DNA of 64,000 nt from an uncultured Nitrospira sp. (lineage in GTDB: Bacteria > Nitrospirota > Nitrospiria > Nitrospirales > Nitrospiraceae): NCBI GenBank assembly GCA_902500995.1, contig CABVSR010000015.1:37344-101343 (forward strand), given 5' to 3'. Position numbers and translations under genes: made by a program. Shown in pieces: positions 32,673 through 42,188 of this stretch (position 1 is the stretch's first letter; each line of letters opens with the position of its first letter). The notes below the pieces were generated by a model. The model had not been told where the DNA came from. It was given only the letters and a program-made list of their open reading frames with translations, and did no database searches.

Positions 32673-33506
32673 CTATCGATCGCCGGACGACGGCATATTG
32701 ATGCCGACCCGTTCCAGTCCCATGATGACGGTCAACGCCGTCGGGGCATGTTGGACGATTTCCTTCTGGACTTCGATGCGGCGCAGATCGACAAATTCCG
32801 GCGCGGTCAATCCCAAGGATTCCCGGTAGGCGCGATCGGCGATCCCGCGCTGCTTCTCGGCCTTTTCACGCGCCTCTTCGGCCTTTTGAAACTCGACCAT
32901 CGTAATCTTCCGCTGTTCCTGGACGATGGTTTGCGTGGTCTGCTCAACCACACCCTTCGGCGGGAGGATGCTGCCGACCACCACCCGATTCAACCGGATC
33001 GGCATGTTTTGCTTATCGATGAGCTTGCTCTGCACCTCGCGCGCAATCGCGTCCTGCAATTTCGTCCTGGTGGTCGGATCGGTCGTCAATTGAAAGAGCG
33101 GGTACCGTTGCACCTCCTCGCGAACGAAAGTCCGGAACGCTTCCTTGACATTGTTTTGATACCACGTCGATCCATAACGACCGATGAGTTCAGGCGAACG
33201 CCCTTCGACGACATTCGCGATCAGGAAGGCATCGAACGACACCGGGGCGTTTTCTGCGGAAATGATGTCGAAATGTTCGGAATACTGCAGTGGCCGGACA
33301 TCGACCTCGATGACCTTCGTCGTCGGTGCCACCCACACCCGGCCGGTTTTGGACGGGGCCGGATCAATGCCACCGTGGCCGAAGAAGAAGGGCTGCTCGA
33401 CCATGACGCCCTCATGTCCAGCCTCGATCGCCACACATCCCGACGTCGACAACGATGCCCCCAAGACCCCTACCACCCCCAGCATTAACCAGGCTCCCTG
33501 TCGCAT
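32673..33506 (-). CDS. SPFH/band-7 domain lipoprotein
   Basis: 277-residue prohibitin-homology (band 7) protein. The SPFH domain covers ~25-215: EAGHEGVMVEQPFFFG, a KVIEVDVRPLQYSE strand, EFVREEVQR-like helices, then a coiled coil rich in Glu, Lys and Arg (KAEEAREKAEKQRGIADRAY). The N-terminus has a lipobox-like STSGC near residue 23 instead of a plain membrane anchor, so it may sit as a periplasmic lipoprotein. Band-7 proteins form oligomeric membrane scaffolds. Start 33506 has an AGGAGGAA site; the longer frame does not. Confidence 0.85.
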   Translation of the reverse strand: MRQGAWLMLGVVGVLGASLSTSGCVAIEAGHEGVMVEQPFFFGHGGIDPAPSKTGRVWVAPTTKVIEVDVRPLQYSEHFDIISAENAPVSFDAFLIANVVEGRSPELIGRYGSTWYQNNVKEAFRTFVREEVQRYPLFQLTTDPTTRTKLQDAIAREVQSKLIDKQNMPIRLNRVVVGSILPPKGVVEQTTQTIVQEQRKITMVEFQKAEEAREKAEKQRGIADRAYRESLGLTAPEFVDLRRIEVQKEIVQHAPTALTVIMGLERVGINMPSSGDR

Positions 33507-33688
33507 AGGTTCCTCCTCTGAAAAGGCCTTGCCAACGAACCGAGCCGCCCTGCGGTCCAGGCTGGCTTGATCGGCCTCGGTTGGCCATGCACGTACCTTA
33601 CGAACCACTGGAGCAGGTTGTCAAACCAGGCCTGAAAGCGGGGAAGAAAACCGAAGAGGTTGAACCGGAAGGGACGACAGGTGGAGGG

Positions 33689-34120
33689 CTAGTAAATTCC
33701 CGCCTCGCGCTGCAACCAGCGTACGTACCGGATGATCTGCTCCACATCCGCCGGGGTCACGCCCTCGATTTTGGGCATGTTCCCGAACTCCCAGTGGTGC
33801 GCGCGCACGCCGTTCTCCGCTGCCCGCTGGAACGCCATATCGGCATGATGATTCGGTTCATAGATCTTGTGGACCAACGGAGGGCCTTGCTTGGTTCCGA
33901 TAGCGCGGAGGCCGTGGCAGGCGGAGCAATTGGCGGAGAATTTTGCCTCGCCGACCTGCAGCTCCGCGGGCGTTACCCCACCGGCCGGCCTCGCCGCATC
34001 TTGATTGGTCGCGTTCGATTCGCAAGCCGGCAGGGCCGCGGCCAGGACGACCAGGCCGATTCCCGCCACCCAGGCTCTTAACCTCATCTGTTGACGCATG
34101 TACCGGCTCATCACGCTCAC
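33689..34120 (-). CDS. cytochrome c lipoprotein (monoheme)
   Basis: 143-residue c-type cytochrome. Signal region with hydrophobic core and LPAC lipobox, then VGEAKFSANCSACHGLRAIG (heme motif CSACH) and a distal Met in EFGNMPKIEGVTP, ending with YVRWLQREAG, the usual last helix of class I cytochromes. It would carry electrons on the periplasmic side. The start is uncertain: GTG 34120 overlaps the preceding gene's stop, while ATGs at 34111, 34099 and 34087 also give a lipoprotein signal. The upstream 55-residue membrane protein overlaps it and probably belongs to the same unit. Confidence 0.9.
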   Translation of the reverse strand: MSVMSRYMRQQMRLRAWVAGIGLVVLAAALPACESNATNQDAARPAGGVTPAELQVGEAKFSANCSACHGLRAIGTKQGPPLVHKIYEPNHHADMAFQRAAENGVRAHHWEFGNMPKIEGVTPADVEQIIRYVRWLQREAGIY

Positions 34121-34284
34121 TCAGGTGGATTCTTCGTGGACTGGTTGGACGGTGATTGATTCAATTGCTCGCGCAACATCTGCGTAGTCCGATGCAAGGT
34201 CATCCGCCGGTAAAGTCGCGCGCCGATGGGCGCAACGATGACCAGCGCGATGATCAGATACATGAAAAATTCTTCAGGCGTCAT
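34117..34284 (-). CDS. 55-residue single-pass membrane protein before the cytochrome
   Basis: Short gene encoding MTPEEFFMYLIIALVIVAPI, then a basic patch (ARLYRRM) and a polar tail ending in NPPE. One membrane helix with the basic side in the cytoplasm. The stop overlaps the GTG of the cytochrome gene. The layout resembles CcoQ/CcmD-like small subunits that accompany heme proteins, but no family match can be claimed. Spacing of 11 bp from queC upstream suggests one operon. Confidence 0.6.
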   Translation of the reverse strand: MTPEEFFMYLIIALVIVAPIGARLYRRMTLHRTTQMLREQLNQSPSNQSTKNPPE

Positions 34285-34295
34285 GGGCGTGCTCG

Positions 34296-34994
34296 TTAGA
34301 GTATCGCATAGGGGACGGGATCCTCAACTCCCGCCTGGCGAAAACCTTCCCGCCGAATCCGGCAACTGTCGCAACGGCCGCAGGCTAGGCCCTCTGCATC
34401 CGGATCGTAACAACTATGCGTCAACCGGAACGGGATCTGAAGTTCCTGTCCGCGCCGGATAATGTCTGCCTTGGACAGCAGTAGCAAGGGTGCGCGGATC
34501 TCAACCCCATGTCCCTCCACCCCCATCTTCGTTCCCAGCCGGGCGACGGTTTCAAAGGCGCGAATAAAGTCCGGACGACAATCCGGGTATCCCGAGTAGT
34601 CCAGGACATTGGCGCCAAAGTAAATGGCGGACGCCTGCAGGGTTTCCGCATAGGCCAGGGCCAATGAAAGGAAGATCGAGTTGCGGGCCGGAACATAGGT
34701 AACCGGGATCTCTGCGGCTCGTGCCTGCTCCGTGCGATCTTTGGGCACGTTCACATCCGCCGTGAGGGCCGACCCGCCGATGGCCCGCAAATCAACCGTG
34801 ACCACAACGTGGCCGTCGGCTCCCAATGTCTCAGCGACGGCGCGCGCCCGTTCCACTTCCACATGGTGGCGCTGCCCGTAGGAGACGGTCATGCAGAAAA
34901 TGCGGTATCCCTCCTGTTGCGCAATCGCTGCCGTTACGGTGGAATCCAATCCACCGCTCAACAAGACGACCGCATTCGGCTGGAGAGGAGTCAT
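34296..34994 (-). CDS. queC: 7-cyano-7-deazaguanine synthase (QueC)
   Basis: 232-residue QueC, the ATP-dependent enzyme that converts 7-carboxy-7-deazaguanine to preQ0 in queuosine biosynthesis. It has the PP-loop VLLSGGLDST, the SYGQRH block, PARNSIFLSLALAYAE, GANVLDYSGYPDCRP and the zinc site CGRCDSCRIRREGF near the end together with an upstream Cys (THSCYDPD). Complete in length and motifs. No other queuosine gene is adjacent. Confidence 0.96.
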   Translation of the reverse strand: MTPLQPNAVVLLSGGLDSTVTAAIAQQEGYRIFCMTVSYGQRHHVEVERARAVAETLGADGHVVVTVDLRAIGGSALTADVNVPKDRTEQARAAEIPVTYVPARNSIFLSLALAYAETLQASAIYFGANVLDYSGYPDCRPDFIRAFETVARLGTKMGVEGHGVEIRAPLLLLSKADIIRRGQELQIPFRLTHSCYDPDAEGLACGRCDSCRIRREGFRQAGVEDPVPYAIL

Positions 34995-35113
34995 ACAGGC
35001 AGGAAGGGATGGAGCGGCCTGGCGATACCGGTCACAGGCCCGCGAACGTCCTGTTTCTCATTGGATGCACTCCGCGAACAACGCAGGACAAGGAGGGGGA
35101 CTCACCTCGTGGG

Positions 35114-35689
35114 TCAGTCCCGATCCTCTTCCTTCTCAATTTTCTCGAGGAGTTCCTGGCGGGATTGGCATTGCACGCATAACTTCGCGAACGGCACTGC
35201 CTCTAAGCGCTTTTCACTGACTTCGATGCCACATTCGGCGCAGATACCGTAGGTCCCTTCGCTAAGCCTGGTCAAAGCCTCATCGATCGCCTGCCGCTTC
35301 CGGTTGCGCATCTCCATCAGAGAGATTCCCAACTCGCGGTCCAGATCCATGAGGGCTTGATCGCCGACATCACGGGCCGATTCCAGGCGGCGCTGCTGAT
35401 CTTCCGTCAGCGACTGACCGAGGTTGCCCTCGATCTCGCGCATGATTTCCTGACGTTTGCCGAGCAACATCCGCTGGAGGACTTCCCGCCTCCGCTGGCG
35501 TTCTTCCTTTTCTTTCGGGGTCTCTTTGAGCGTCAGCGCGGCCACGACGCGTGCGGCTACGCTATCTTCGTCTTTTTCAGTCATAGATGTAACAGGAGCC
35601 GGCCGCTCTTTCTTCACGGGCTTTGCCGGAGCGACAGCTTTTGCTTTCGTAGTTGGTGTTTTTTTCTTCGCGCCGACTTTCGTCGCCAT
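35114..35689 (-). CDS. DksA/TraR C4-type zinc-finger protein
   Basis: 191 residues. The C-terminal ~110 residues form a DksA/TraR-type unit: a long coiled coil (VLQRMLLGKRQEIMREIEGN, then LMDLDRELGISLMEMRNRK), the acidic tip, LSEGTYGICAECGIEVSEKR and LCVQCQ with four Cys for zinc. The first ~70 residues are Lys/Pro/Ala-rich and disordered, an addition beyond the usual ~120-150 residues. DksA-type proteins bind RNA polymerase's secondary channel and modulate rRNA and stress promoters with ppGpp. The tip has DRELG, where E. coli DksA has D-x-x-D-x-A, so activity is uncertain. Confidence 0.85.
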   Translation of the reverse strand: MATKVGAKKKTPTTKAKAVAPAKPVKKERPAPVTSMTEKDEDSVAARVVAALTLKETPKEKEERQRRREVLQRMLLGKRQEIMREIEGNLGQSLTEDQQRRLESARDVGDQALMDLDRELGISLMEMRNRKRQAIDEALTRLSEGTYGICAECGIEVSEKRLEAVPFAKLCVQCQSRQELLEKIEKEEDRD

Positions 35690-35793
35690 AGAGTCTCATG
35701 CCCTTTCGTGATGAGTGCAAGGCGAAAAAGTTCGGGAGATATATCACGCTACAGATCGTTTGACAAGTACCAAGGTCCCCAAGATCTTGGGGA

Positions 35794-36315
35794 CTACGGA
35801 TACACGATCATGGAGTGCACGTTGTACCCCGCCAGCCGTTCACGCCCATGCAGACTTTTCAGCTCGACGAGAAAGTCCAAGCCTGCAATCTCTCCGCCGA
35901 GCTGGCCGACCAAATCGACAGTCGCCGCCGCCGTGCCCCCTGTCGCCAGCAGGTCGTCCACGATCAGGACCCGTTCGCCGGCCGAGACGGCATCCCGATG
36001 AATCGCAAGCACGCTGGAGCCGTATTCGAGATTGTATTCGACTTCATAAATGTCGGCCGGCAATTTCCCCGGCTTTCGCACCGGCACGAATCCGGCGCCA
36101 AGTCTGGCAGCCAGCGTGCCGCCGAGGATAAACCCCCGCGATTCGATCCCGATGACTTTCGCAATGCGCTGCCCCTCATACCGGGCGGCCAGCTCATCGG
36201 CGATCGCACGAAAGGCTTGCGGGTCTTTGAGGAGCGTAGTGATGTCGTAGAAGAGAATGCCGGGCTTAGGAAAGTCGGGAACTTCGCGGATGAGAGACTT
36301 GTAGTTCATCGGCAT
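35794..36315 (-). CDS. apt: adenine phosphoribosyltransferase
   Basis: 173-residue Apt, purine salvage enzyme making AMP from adenine and PRPP. Motifs: [18 protein letters not shown] at the start, [27 protein letters not shown] and the PRPP loop [14 protein letters not shown]. Full length with no extension. It lies 18 bp after the stop of the next gene on the map; the sigma factor gene follows on the same strand. Confidence 0.97.
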   Translation of the reverse strand: MPMNYKSLIREVPDFPKPGILFYDITTLLKDPQAFRAIADELAARYEGQRIAKVIGIESRGFILGGTLAARLGAGFVPVRKPGKLPADIYEVEYNLEYGSSVLAIHRDAVSAGERVLIVDDLLATGGTAAATVDLVGQLGGEIAGLDFLVELKSLHGRERLAGYNVHSMIVYP

Positions 36316-36333
36316 GATCGAATCGGAACGTTC

Positions 36334-37332
36334 TCATAACAGATCCGCCCGCTTCATGGTTTTCCGCTCAATGATCCCGCGGAGTCTGGCCAGCGCGGCG
36401 GTTTCGATTTGGCGGACTCGTTCGCGAGTCAGCCCCATCTCCTGGCCGATCTCTTCTAACGTCCGCGACTCGGCGCCGTCAAGCCCAAACCGCGCCAAAA
36501 TTACCGTGCGCTCTTTTTCGGGCAACTCATTGACCCAGGCCATCAGTTCGGCCCGCCGCATCACACCCTCGGTGGTATCGGCCGGCGTGAGACACGATGG
36601 ATCCTCGATTACATCCCTGAGAAAGGTGTCCTGCCGGTCGCTGATCGGGCTGTCGAGCGAGCAGGTGGTGCGAACCAGCTGCTTCAGATCATCGACCTCG
36701 GCAACACTGGTCTTCAACTTGGCCGCTACTTCCTCGGCCCGAGGCTCCCGGCCGAGCTCATGGACCAGTTGCTCCACCTTGCCGAGGTACCGGTTCAACC
36801 GTTCGACGACATGCACCGGCAATCGGACCAATTTGCCCTGATTGATAATCGCGCGCTCGATGTACTGGCGTATCCACCAGGATGCATAGGTGCTGAAACG
36901 GAAGCCGCGTTTGTAATTAAATTTCTCCACCGCCTTGATCAGGCCGAGATTGCCTTCTTCGACGATGTCGGCAAACGGGAATCCGCGATTCATGTAGCGC
37001 TTTCCGATACTGATGACGAGCCGGAGATTGGCTTCGATCATTTCCTGACGCGCCGCTTCGTCGCCGGCCATCACGCGTTTGCCCAGCGATTGTTCCTGTT
37101 TGAAGTTCAAGAGGGTCGACTTGCGGACTTCGCGCAGATAACTCTTGATGGTGTCGAGGCCTTCCGCACGCCCGGATTCCGCTTGGCGCTCTTCTCCACC
37201 GGAATCCTCCGGCTCGGAGAGGCCTTGCGACTCCGCATCTTCATCCTCCTCCGCGCGCGCAGCACGCGGGCGCCGGGTCAACACCGGCGTATGGTCTTCG
37301 CTATCCTGTCGGACGGTTGCACGTCGAGCCAT
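36334..37332 (-). CDS. sigma-70 family RNA polymerase sigma factor (group 1/2 type)
   Basis: 332 residues with regions 1.2-4.2 but no region 1.1 or long non-conserved insert. Region 1.2 near 60-95 ([21 protein letters not shown] start), region 2 ([50 protein letters not shown]), region 3 ([11 protein letters not shown]) and region 4 ([20 protein letters not shown]). This fits an RpoS-like or alternative primary-type sigma. The N-terminal 60 residues are acidic and disordered. Start 37332 is taken over 37392, which would overlap the acylphosphatase gene. The acylphosphatase lies 14 bp upstream on the same strand. Confidence 0.93.
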   Translation of the reverse strand: MARRATVRQDSEDHTPVLTRRPRAARAEEDEDAESQGLSEPEDSGGEERQAESGRAEGLDTIKSYLREVRKSTLLNFKQEQSLGKRVMAGDEAARQEMIEANLRLVISIGKRYMNRGFPFADIVEEGNLGLIKAVEKFNYKRGFRFSTYASWWIRQYIERAIINQGKLVRLPVHVVERLNRYLGKVEQLVHELGREPRAEEVAAKLKTSVAEVDDLKQLVRTTCSLDSPISDRQDTFLRDVIEDPSCLTPADTTEGVMRRAELMAWVNELPEKERTVILARFGLDGAESRTLEEIGQEMGLTRERVRQIETAALARLRGIIERKTMKRADLL

Positions 37333-37346
37333 AATGTCGTCACCTA

Positions 37347-37634
37347 CTACCGGATCGTAAAATCGTGGTACCGGCCCGTCGCCTGCCCCCACTCCACCTG
37401 CATCTGAGTCACACGCGCCCCGACCGGTCCCTTATTCAGCTCCGCCAGGAATTCCTCAAGTACGGGCCGCCCACCTTCCACATCCACCGCAACCTGGCCG
37501 CTGTCGAGATTTTCCACGCTCCCGGCCAACCCAAGCGCAGCCGCCTTACGGCAGGTGAAGGCCCGGTAACCCACCCCTTGCACGCGACCACTGACGAGTA
37601 TTCGAGCGCGAACCGATTCGCCCGTATCGGTCAT
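37347..37634 (-). CDS. acyP: acylphosphatase
   Basis: 95 residues, the usual length. Catalytic motif [18 protein letters not shown] with the phosphate-binding loop Arg, then [13 protein letters not shown] with the catalytic Asn. Hydrolyses carboxyl-phosphate bonds such as acetyl phosphate. ATG 37634 begins MTDTGE directly ahead of the domain; the open frame extends 42 codons more without support. It shares an operon with the sigma factor gene. Confidence 0.93.
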   Translation of the reverse strand: MTDTGESVRARILVSGRVQGVGYRAFTCRKAAALGLAGSVENLDSGQVAVDVEGGRPVLEEFLAELNKGPVGARVTQMQVEWGQATGRYHDFTIR

Positions 37635-37982
37635 CGTCTCACCATTGTCTGAAGGGAATGTTTCCGTGTAAGCCGATTTCGCCGTCTCGCACAGAATAGT
37701 CTCACAGCGCCTCTCGGTCGTCACGCGATTTACCACTTTACACGGCAGTTCCACACCCATACGCCTATCTTATCGGCAGGTACGTATCAAACCATGAGAG
37801 CGGAGCCAGGGCGCGACCGGACGGCGACTGCAGGCGAACCTACTTCAGACGCACTGAAGGGGAAACCAGACAGATCGATGGTACGCAAGACACATAACCG
37901 ACGGTTGAAGCATGACGCATCGGCTGCTGGATGGGAATCGCGCCGCCTTCGGAAAGAGCGGGCCAGGATTGAGGGAGGTGTG

Positions 37983-38060
<78 letters not shown>

Positions 38061-38095
38061 ACCGGGCAGATCAAAAAAACGGAAGCCGGATTGTC

Positions 38096-39199
38096 TTACA
38101 ACGGAGGGGTAAAACGCAAGCCGTGAGATTCGGCCACCGCTTGGCACGTAATCTTCCCATTCATGACGTTGACACCTTTCGCCAGACCGGGGTCGGATTG
38201 AATGGCCTTCTGAACCCCTTCCGATGCCAGCCGAACAATGTAGGGCAATGTCACATTGGTCAATGCTCGCGTCGACGTGTGCGGCACAATCCCCGGCATG
38301 TTCGTGACGCAGTAATGCAGAACCCCGTCGACTCTGTACACAGGATCAGAATGCGTGGTGGGCCTGGTCGTTTCCGAGCACCCGCCCTGGTCGACGGCAA
38401 CATCCACGATGACGGATCCTGGCTGCATCTTCGCCACGAGATTGCGTGTGATGACCCTGGGCGCTCGCGCCCCCGGCACCAGCACGGCGCCGATGACCAA
38501 GTCTGCCTGCCCGACCGCCTGTTCGATAGCCGATTCCGTTGCCGCACAGGTGGCGATACGACCTCCATAGAGATCATCGAGCATGCGCAGCCGATCCAGA
38601 TCCAGATTGATCACCGTCACCCTGGCGCCCATCCCGACGGCGATTCTGACCGCCGACGATCCCACCACCCCCGCGCCCAACACCACGACATGGCCCGGCT
38701 GTACACCAGGCACGCCCGCCAGGAGCACGCCGCGGCCCCCGTGCACCGTGCCGAGATAATGGGCTCCGATCTGTACGGCCAGACGGCCGGCGATTTCGCT
38801 CATCGGCCGCAGCATCGGCAGGCTATGATCCTTCGCTTCGACGGTTTCATAGGCGATGGCGGTGACCTCTGCCGCCATCAGCGCCTTGGTCAGATCCGGC
38901 AAGGACGCGAGATGCAGATAAGTGAATACCACCTGACCGGGCCGGAATAACGCGCATTCGGAGAGCTGAGGTTCCTTCACTTTCACAATCAATTCGGCCC
39001 GCCGAAAGACTTCGTCCTTCGAGCCGGCGATCTCCGCACCGGCCTGACGATAGGCATCGTCCGAAAATCCGCTCCCTTGTCCGGCCGAAGGCTCCACCAG
39101 CACCTGATGGCCTTGCTGCCGCAACAGCCGCGCGCCGTCCGGCGTCAAGCTCACGCGATACTCGAAATCCTTCACCTCTTTCGGAACTCCGATCAGCAT
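38096..39199 (-). CDS. ald: alanine dehydrogenase
   Basis: 367 residues of L-alanine dehydrogenase (NAD), interconverting alanine and pyruvate plus ammonia. Motifs: [16 protein letters not shown] at the start, the catalytic Lys in VKVKEP, the His in FTYLHLA, the Rossmann loop [17 protein letters not shown] and [14 protein letters not shown] near 270. Complete. The start context has an AGGAGG site. Monocistronic beside tRNA-Pro. It may assimilate ammonia in this type of organism; that is inference. Confidence 0.96.
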   Translation of the reverse strand: MLIGVPKEVKDFEYRVSLTPDGARLLRQQGHQVLVEPSAGQGSGFSDDAYRQAGAEIAGSKDEVFRRAELIVKVKEPQLSECALFRPGQVVFTYLHLASLPDLTKALMAAEVTAIAYETVEAKDHSLPMLRPMSEIAGRLAVQIGAHYLGTVHGGRGVLLAGVPGVQPGHVVVLGAGVVGSSAVRIAVGMGARVTVINLDLDRLRMLDDLYGGRIATCAATESAIEQAVGQADLVIGAVLVPGARAPRVITRNLVAKMQPGSVIVDVAVDQGGCSETTRPTTHSDPVYRVDGVLHYCVTNMPGIVPHTSTRALTNVTLPYIVRLASEGVQKAIQSDPGLAKGVNVMNGKITCQAVAESHGLRFTPPL

Positions 39200-39353
39200 A
39201 AGCTCCTCCTCGCCCTGCGCCCGCCATTCGTCCTTCTTTGCATTATACTCCGGCCGACCTGTGTACGCGTCCCCACTCGACCTTGCTACGCGAAAGATCA
39301 GTGCGGTAAGATCCGAACTCTTTGGTTCTTCCTTCTAGAGGAGCACGTCGCAC

Positions 39354-39722
39354 ATGGATGCCGGAACCTGTAACGCCTGCAGCACCGCAGGCGCACCCTT
39401 GATGAAGTTCTCGCTGGGGAAAGATTTCTTCGGACGCACGTATGACCGCTTGTCCCCTGCTTCGGACCAAAGCCCGAAATGGTATTGCGAACCCTGCTCC
39501 ATGATGAAGAATCTGCAACGCGATTTCCGCGATATCCGGGCCGAATTCGACAAACTCGCCCAGGGTCAGGCTTCCGCGCTCTCGGAACCGGAGGCGAAAC
39601 AGCGCGCGCAGCTGCGCCTGCGAGAAATCGCCGCCATCGCCGGCAGCCAGACTGCCAGCTCGTCGCTTCTGAATGCCGCCGATGTGAAACACCTGATCGA
39701 CCAGTTTCACGCGTCCGCCTGA
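39354..39722 (+). CDS. small protein with two Cys-pair motifs, probable metal binding
   Basis: 122 residues. C-N-A-C at residues 6-9 and C-E-P-C near 45-48 could bind zinc or a similar metal as a treble-clef or ribbon. The C-terminal two thirds is helical, with QRDFRDIRAEFDKLAQGQAS. No family is recognised. The start has a GAGGAG site. It heads a run of four same-strand genes (39354..40856) that includes two ferredoxins, so a redox or metal role is plausible. Confidence 0.6.
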   Translation: MDAGTCNACSTAGAPLMKFSLGKDFFGRTYDRLSPASDQSPKWYCEPCSMMKNLQRDFRDIRAEFDKLAQGQASALSEPEAKQRAQLRLREIAAIAGSQTASSSLLNAADVKHLIDQFHASA

Positions 39723-39765
39723 ACGGTCAGAAAACAGATGGACTCAATCCATTGACGCGTTGACG

Positions 39766-40116
39766 ATGACCGGCTATCAACGACATATTTTTGTCTGCAC
39801 CAATAAGCGCGAGCCCGATGATCCTCGCGGCAGCTGCTCCAAGCTCGGCTCCGAGGCGCTTCATGCCTGCTTCAAGCAAGAAGCGAAACGGCTCAACCTC
39901 AAGGGAGTCGTGCGAGCAAATAAGGCCGGCTGCCTCGACTATTGCGCCCAAGGCCCCAGCGTCGTGGTGTATCCCGAAGGCACCTGGTACCGCGTGCGGT
40001 CCGAAGCCGACGTGAAGGAAATCATGGAACGCCATATCGTAAACGGAGAACCGGTCGAACGGCTCCTGATGCCGGATCAGCCACGGCCTCCCCTCCTCTC
40101 TCCGCTGAAAACTTGA
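39766..40116 (+). CDS. thioredoxin-like [2Fe-2S] ferredoxin
   Basis: 116 residues of the (2Fe-2S) ferredoxin-like thioredoxin-fold family: HIFVCTNKR, then GSCSKLGSEALHACFK, NKAGCLDYCAQGPSVVVYP with the cluster Cys set (C, C, C, C), and a C-terminal helix ERHIVNGEPVERLL. Functions as a cytosolic electron carrier. ATG 39766 is chosen over the TTG at 39760. Gap of 33 bp to the following gene; same operon as the 4Fe-4S protein is likely. Confidence 0.9.
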   Translation: MTGYQRHIFVCTNKREPDDPRGSCSKLGSEALHACFKQEAKRLNLKGVVRANKAGCLDYCAQGPSVVVYPEGTWYRVRSEADVKEIMERHIVNGEPVERLLMPDQPRPPLLSPLKT

Positions 40117-40149
40117 GACGCTCGATCCACCACATCTCGCGAGAGCTAT

Positions 40150-40563
40150 ATGCCAGCCGATGACAAATGGAAGGCCAACATGGAGAAGGTGGCCTGCATG
40201 AAAGCATTTCCCGGGTTGCTCCGCTCCTGGGATCAGCTGATTGGAAAGACCGTAGAGGTCGTTCTCCCGCTGAAGAGCAAGACAGGCTCCACTGCCCTCA
40301 TCTGCAGCGACGGCTCGTTTCTCGTAGCGGCGCCGCTGAGCGCGGAACCCTACGAATTGGGCGAAGCTCTGCAGGCAGGCCGGCAATACCTGCAACCCAA
40401 ACACGCCGAGGCCTATGCCGGGTACGACCGTTTGGTCAAGAAGGACCGGGATGCACAACGCACCGCCCGCCTGGAGAACATCCTGGGCGCCATTCAAAAC
40501 AATGTGGAGCAGATCCCCGAGCTGAAAGATCGGCTCGCGCAGCTGGTCAAGGAGTGGAAGTGA
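40150..40563 (+). CDS. hypothetical protein between two ferredoxin genes
   Basis: 137 residues. The first ~65 look like a small beta-rich domain (LIGKTVEVVLPLKSKTGSTA and ICSDGSFLVAAPLS), the rest is helical with a KKDRDAQRTARLENIL coiled coil. No family is recognised. Its stop overlaps the GTG start of the 4Fe-4S gene (GTGA) and an AAGGAG site for that gene lies inside its end, so the two are translationally coupled. A partner role to the ferredoxin is inferred from this alone. Confidence 0.7.
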   Translation: MPADDKWKANMEKVACMKAFPGLLRSWDQLIGKTVEVVLPLKSKTGSTALICSDGSFLVAAPLSAEPYELGEALQAGRQYLQPKHAEAYAGYDRLVKKDRDAQRTARLENILGAIQNNVEQIPELKDRLAQLVKEWK

Positions 40564-40856
40564 GCAGTCTCCCGCAAAAAAATATGTTCGAGATCTTTTC
40601 GCAAGGTCTCTTCGAAGGAGTGAAACCGATGCTGGTTATCCGTGATCACCTTGTCCGTCATCCTGATCGCTGCACCCATCAGGCTATTTGTGTCCCCATT
40701 TGCCCGACCAGCGCCTGGCTGTCGACGCCTCCCTACAAATTCGATCCCTCCCGCTGCCTGGAGAGCTGCCGGCTCTGTTTGGACGCCTGCCCCTCCCAAG
40801 CCATCTATGCAGTCTTCAGAAAAGGCGAAAAACTCCTGGAGCCACAGAAGAAGTAG
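40560..40856 (+). CDS. 4Fe-4S ferredoxin-type protein
   Basis: 98 residues with two cluster motifs: RCTHQAICVPICP and CLESCRLCLDACPSQAI (the second a CxxxCxxCxxxCP arrangement). It likely binds one or two [4Fe-4S] clusters for electron transfer. The GTG at 40560, with AAGGAG five bases upstream, is preferred; the first ATG at 40584 has no ribosome site. It ends the four-gene redox run. Confidence 0.8.
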   Translation: MSSLPQKNMFEIFSQGLFEGVKPMLVIRDHLVRHPDRCTHQAICVPICPTSAWLSTPPYKFDPSRCLESCRLCLDACPSQAIYAVFRKGEKLLEPQKK

Positions 40857-41222
40857 GGGATGGCTGGCACGGACGCGCGATGAGGCATGTCCATCATGTA
40901 CTGCGTCCCGCTAGCCAGACGATGTTGCTGGTCATCCTCCGCCGGCTCCTATGAAACGCTGCCCTTCAGGCAGCATGCCGTCGCCGGCTTTCCTATTCTC
41001 TATCCAGAAACATTCTTTGACACGATGGGCTTTGCCTCATCGCGCATCCGTGCCAGCCGCGAGGGGAAGAACGGCAAGACAATGCCCTCATCAGAAAGCA
41101 ACGCGGAACAGCCAGGCAACCCCTGAGAAAGATGAACAGAAGAAAACATCTGCTTTCTCTATTTCGGCGCACTCGCCCTCACACGACCGACGGAGTTTGA
41201 TCAGACCAGCCCGCGGCCAGTC
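40857..41222. other. intergenic stretch, no gene seen
   Basis: About 365 bases between the ferredoxin and squalene synthase genes (convergent). Short plus-strand frames have no features. I cannot identify a terminator here. Confidence 0.45.
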
Positions 41223-42188
41223 TTAGACGATCTGCTTGCGGAGTCTGCCCCAATAGGCAGTGCCGACATACCCGCAGGCGCCGGTCAAGGTGGTGAGAGC
41301 CATCACTCGATAGACCACCGAGCGCGGAGCTTTGACGTTCACGGTGGGATCGAGCAGATCCGGGGCCGCGGCGACACGTTTGAGCGTTTCACCGGCCAGC
41401 AGAATCGGCCACATGCAGGCGAGTCGCTGCCGGATTTCCAACCGCGGCAGCGCCATAGTGTAGAGCCAGCCTTGATCCAAATGGTCGACGGCCTGGCGGA
41501 TCAGCCGCAGCAGAATCGGTCGGAATGCAGGAAGATTTTTTGGCTGGAGCAAATCCGCCGGGGTCAGCCCGACTTCTTCCAGCCACTGCGCCGGCACGTA
41601 GCAGCGGCCGTTGCGAAGGTCGCGGGCGAGATCTTTCACAATGTTCGTCAGCTGCAAGCCCTTACCGAAGCGAACGCCGACTGCAGCCATCCGCTCCACA
41701 TCCCAATGCGACATGGCCGGCCGATGTGCGCAGACCATACGCGTCCAGAATTCCCCCACGCAGCCCGCGACGAAGTACGTATACTGATCCAATTCTTCCG
41801 GGCGCTCCAGCGCTGCGAGGGCTTGGTCCGATGAGCCGGGAAACCTCGTCAGATCCATTTCCATTCCCTTCGGCAGCACCTCCATCAGCCAGCGGATGCG
41901 CGCGCGATCCTCCTGCTCGAACTGCCGGTAGAGAGACACACACTCCGGCAATCGCTCCAGGAGCACGCGTTCAGCCGAGTCGGTCTGGTGCGGCAGAAGG
42001 CCCGCCTGAATCGCCTCCAGCGCTTGCGGCTCAACCTTGTCGCCCGCGAACTGGCCGCGGAACATGTTGAGGTACTGAAGACGTTGGTCTCGCCCGATCA
42101 GATCAGTGTCGGCAATGGTGTCGGCCGCCCGCGCGAGCAAGTAGGCAAGCCCCATCTGGTCCCGGACATCCGGCGGGAGGACATTCAA
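41223..42188 (-). CDS. squalene/phytoene synthase, start codon unclear
   Basis: Trans-isoprenyl diphosphate synthase-type enzyme, close to HpnC/HpnD (hopanoid-pathway squalene formation). It has the first Asp-rich box in ARAADTIADTD, then YTYFVAGCVGEFW, the second Asp box in NIVKDLARDLRNGRCYVP, and a C-terminal membrane-associated helix. From the TTG at 42188 it has 321 residues. The family normally begins ~15-18 residues earlier, and the frame encodes exactly that conserved start (LLHVILKQVSRSFYLTL) up to about 42240, yet no ATG, GTG or TTG occurs in frame there. Either an unusual codon (ATT 42224 or CTG 42194) is used, or the start was damaged or misread. Confidence 0.85.
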   Translation of the reverse strand: MNVLPPDVRDQMGLAYLLARAADTIADTDLIGRDQRLQYLNMFRGQFAGDKVEPQALEAIQAGLLPHQTDSAERVLLERLPECVSLYRQFEQEDRARIRWLMEVLPKGMEMDLTRFPGSSDQALAALERPEELDQYTYFVAGCVGEFWTRMVCAHRPAMSHWDVERMAAVGVRFGKGLQLTNIVKDLARDLRNGRCYVPAQWLEEVGLTPADLLQPKNLPAFRPILLRLIRQAVDHLDQGWLYTMALPRLEIRQRLACMWPILLAGETLKRVAAAPDLLDPTVNVKAPRSVVYRVMALTTLTGACGYVGTAYWGRLRKQIV

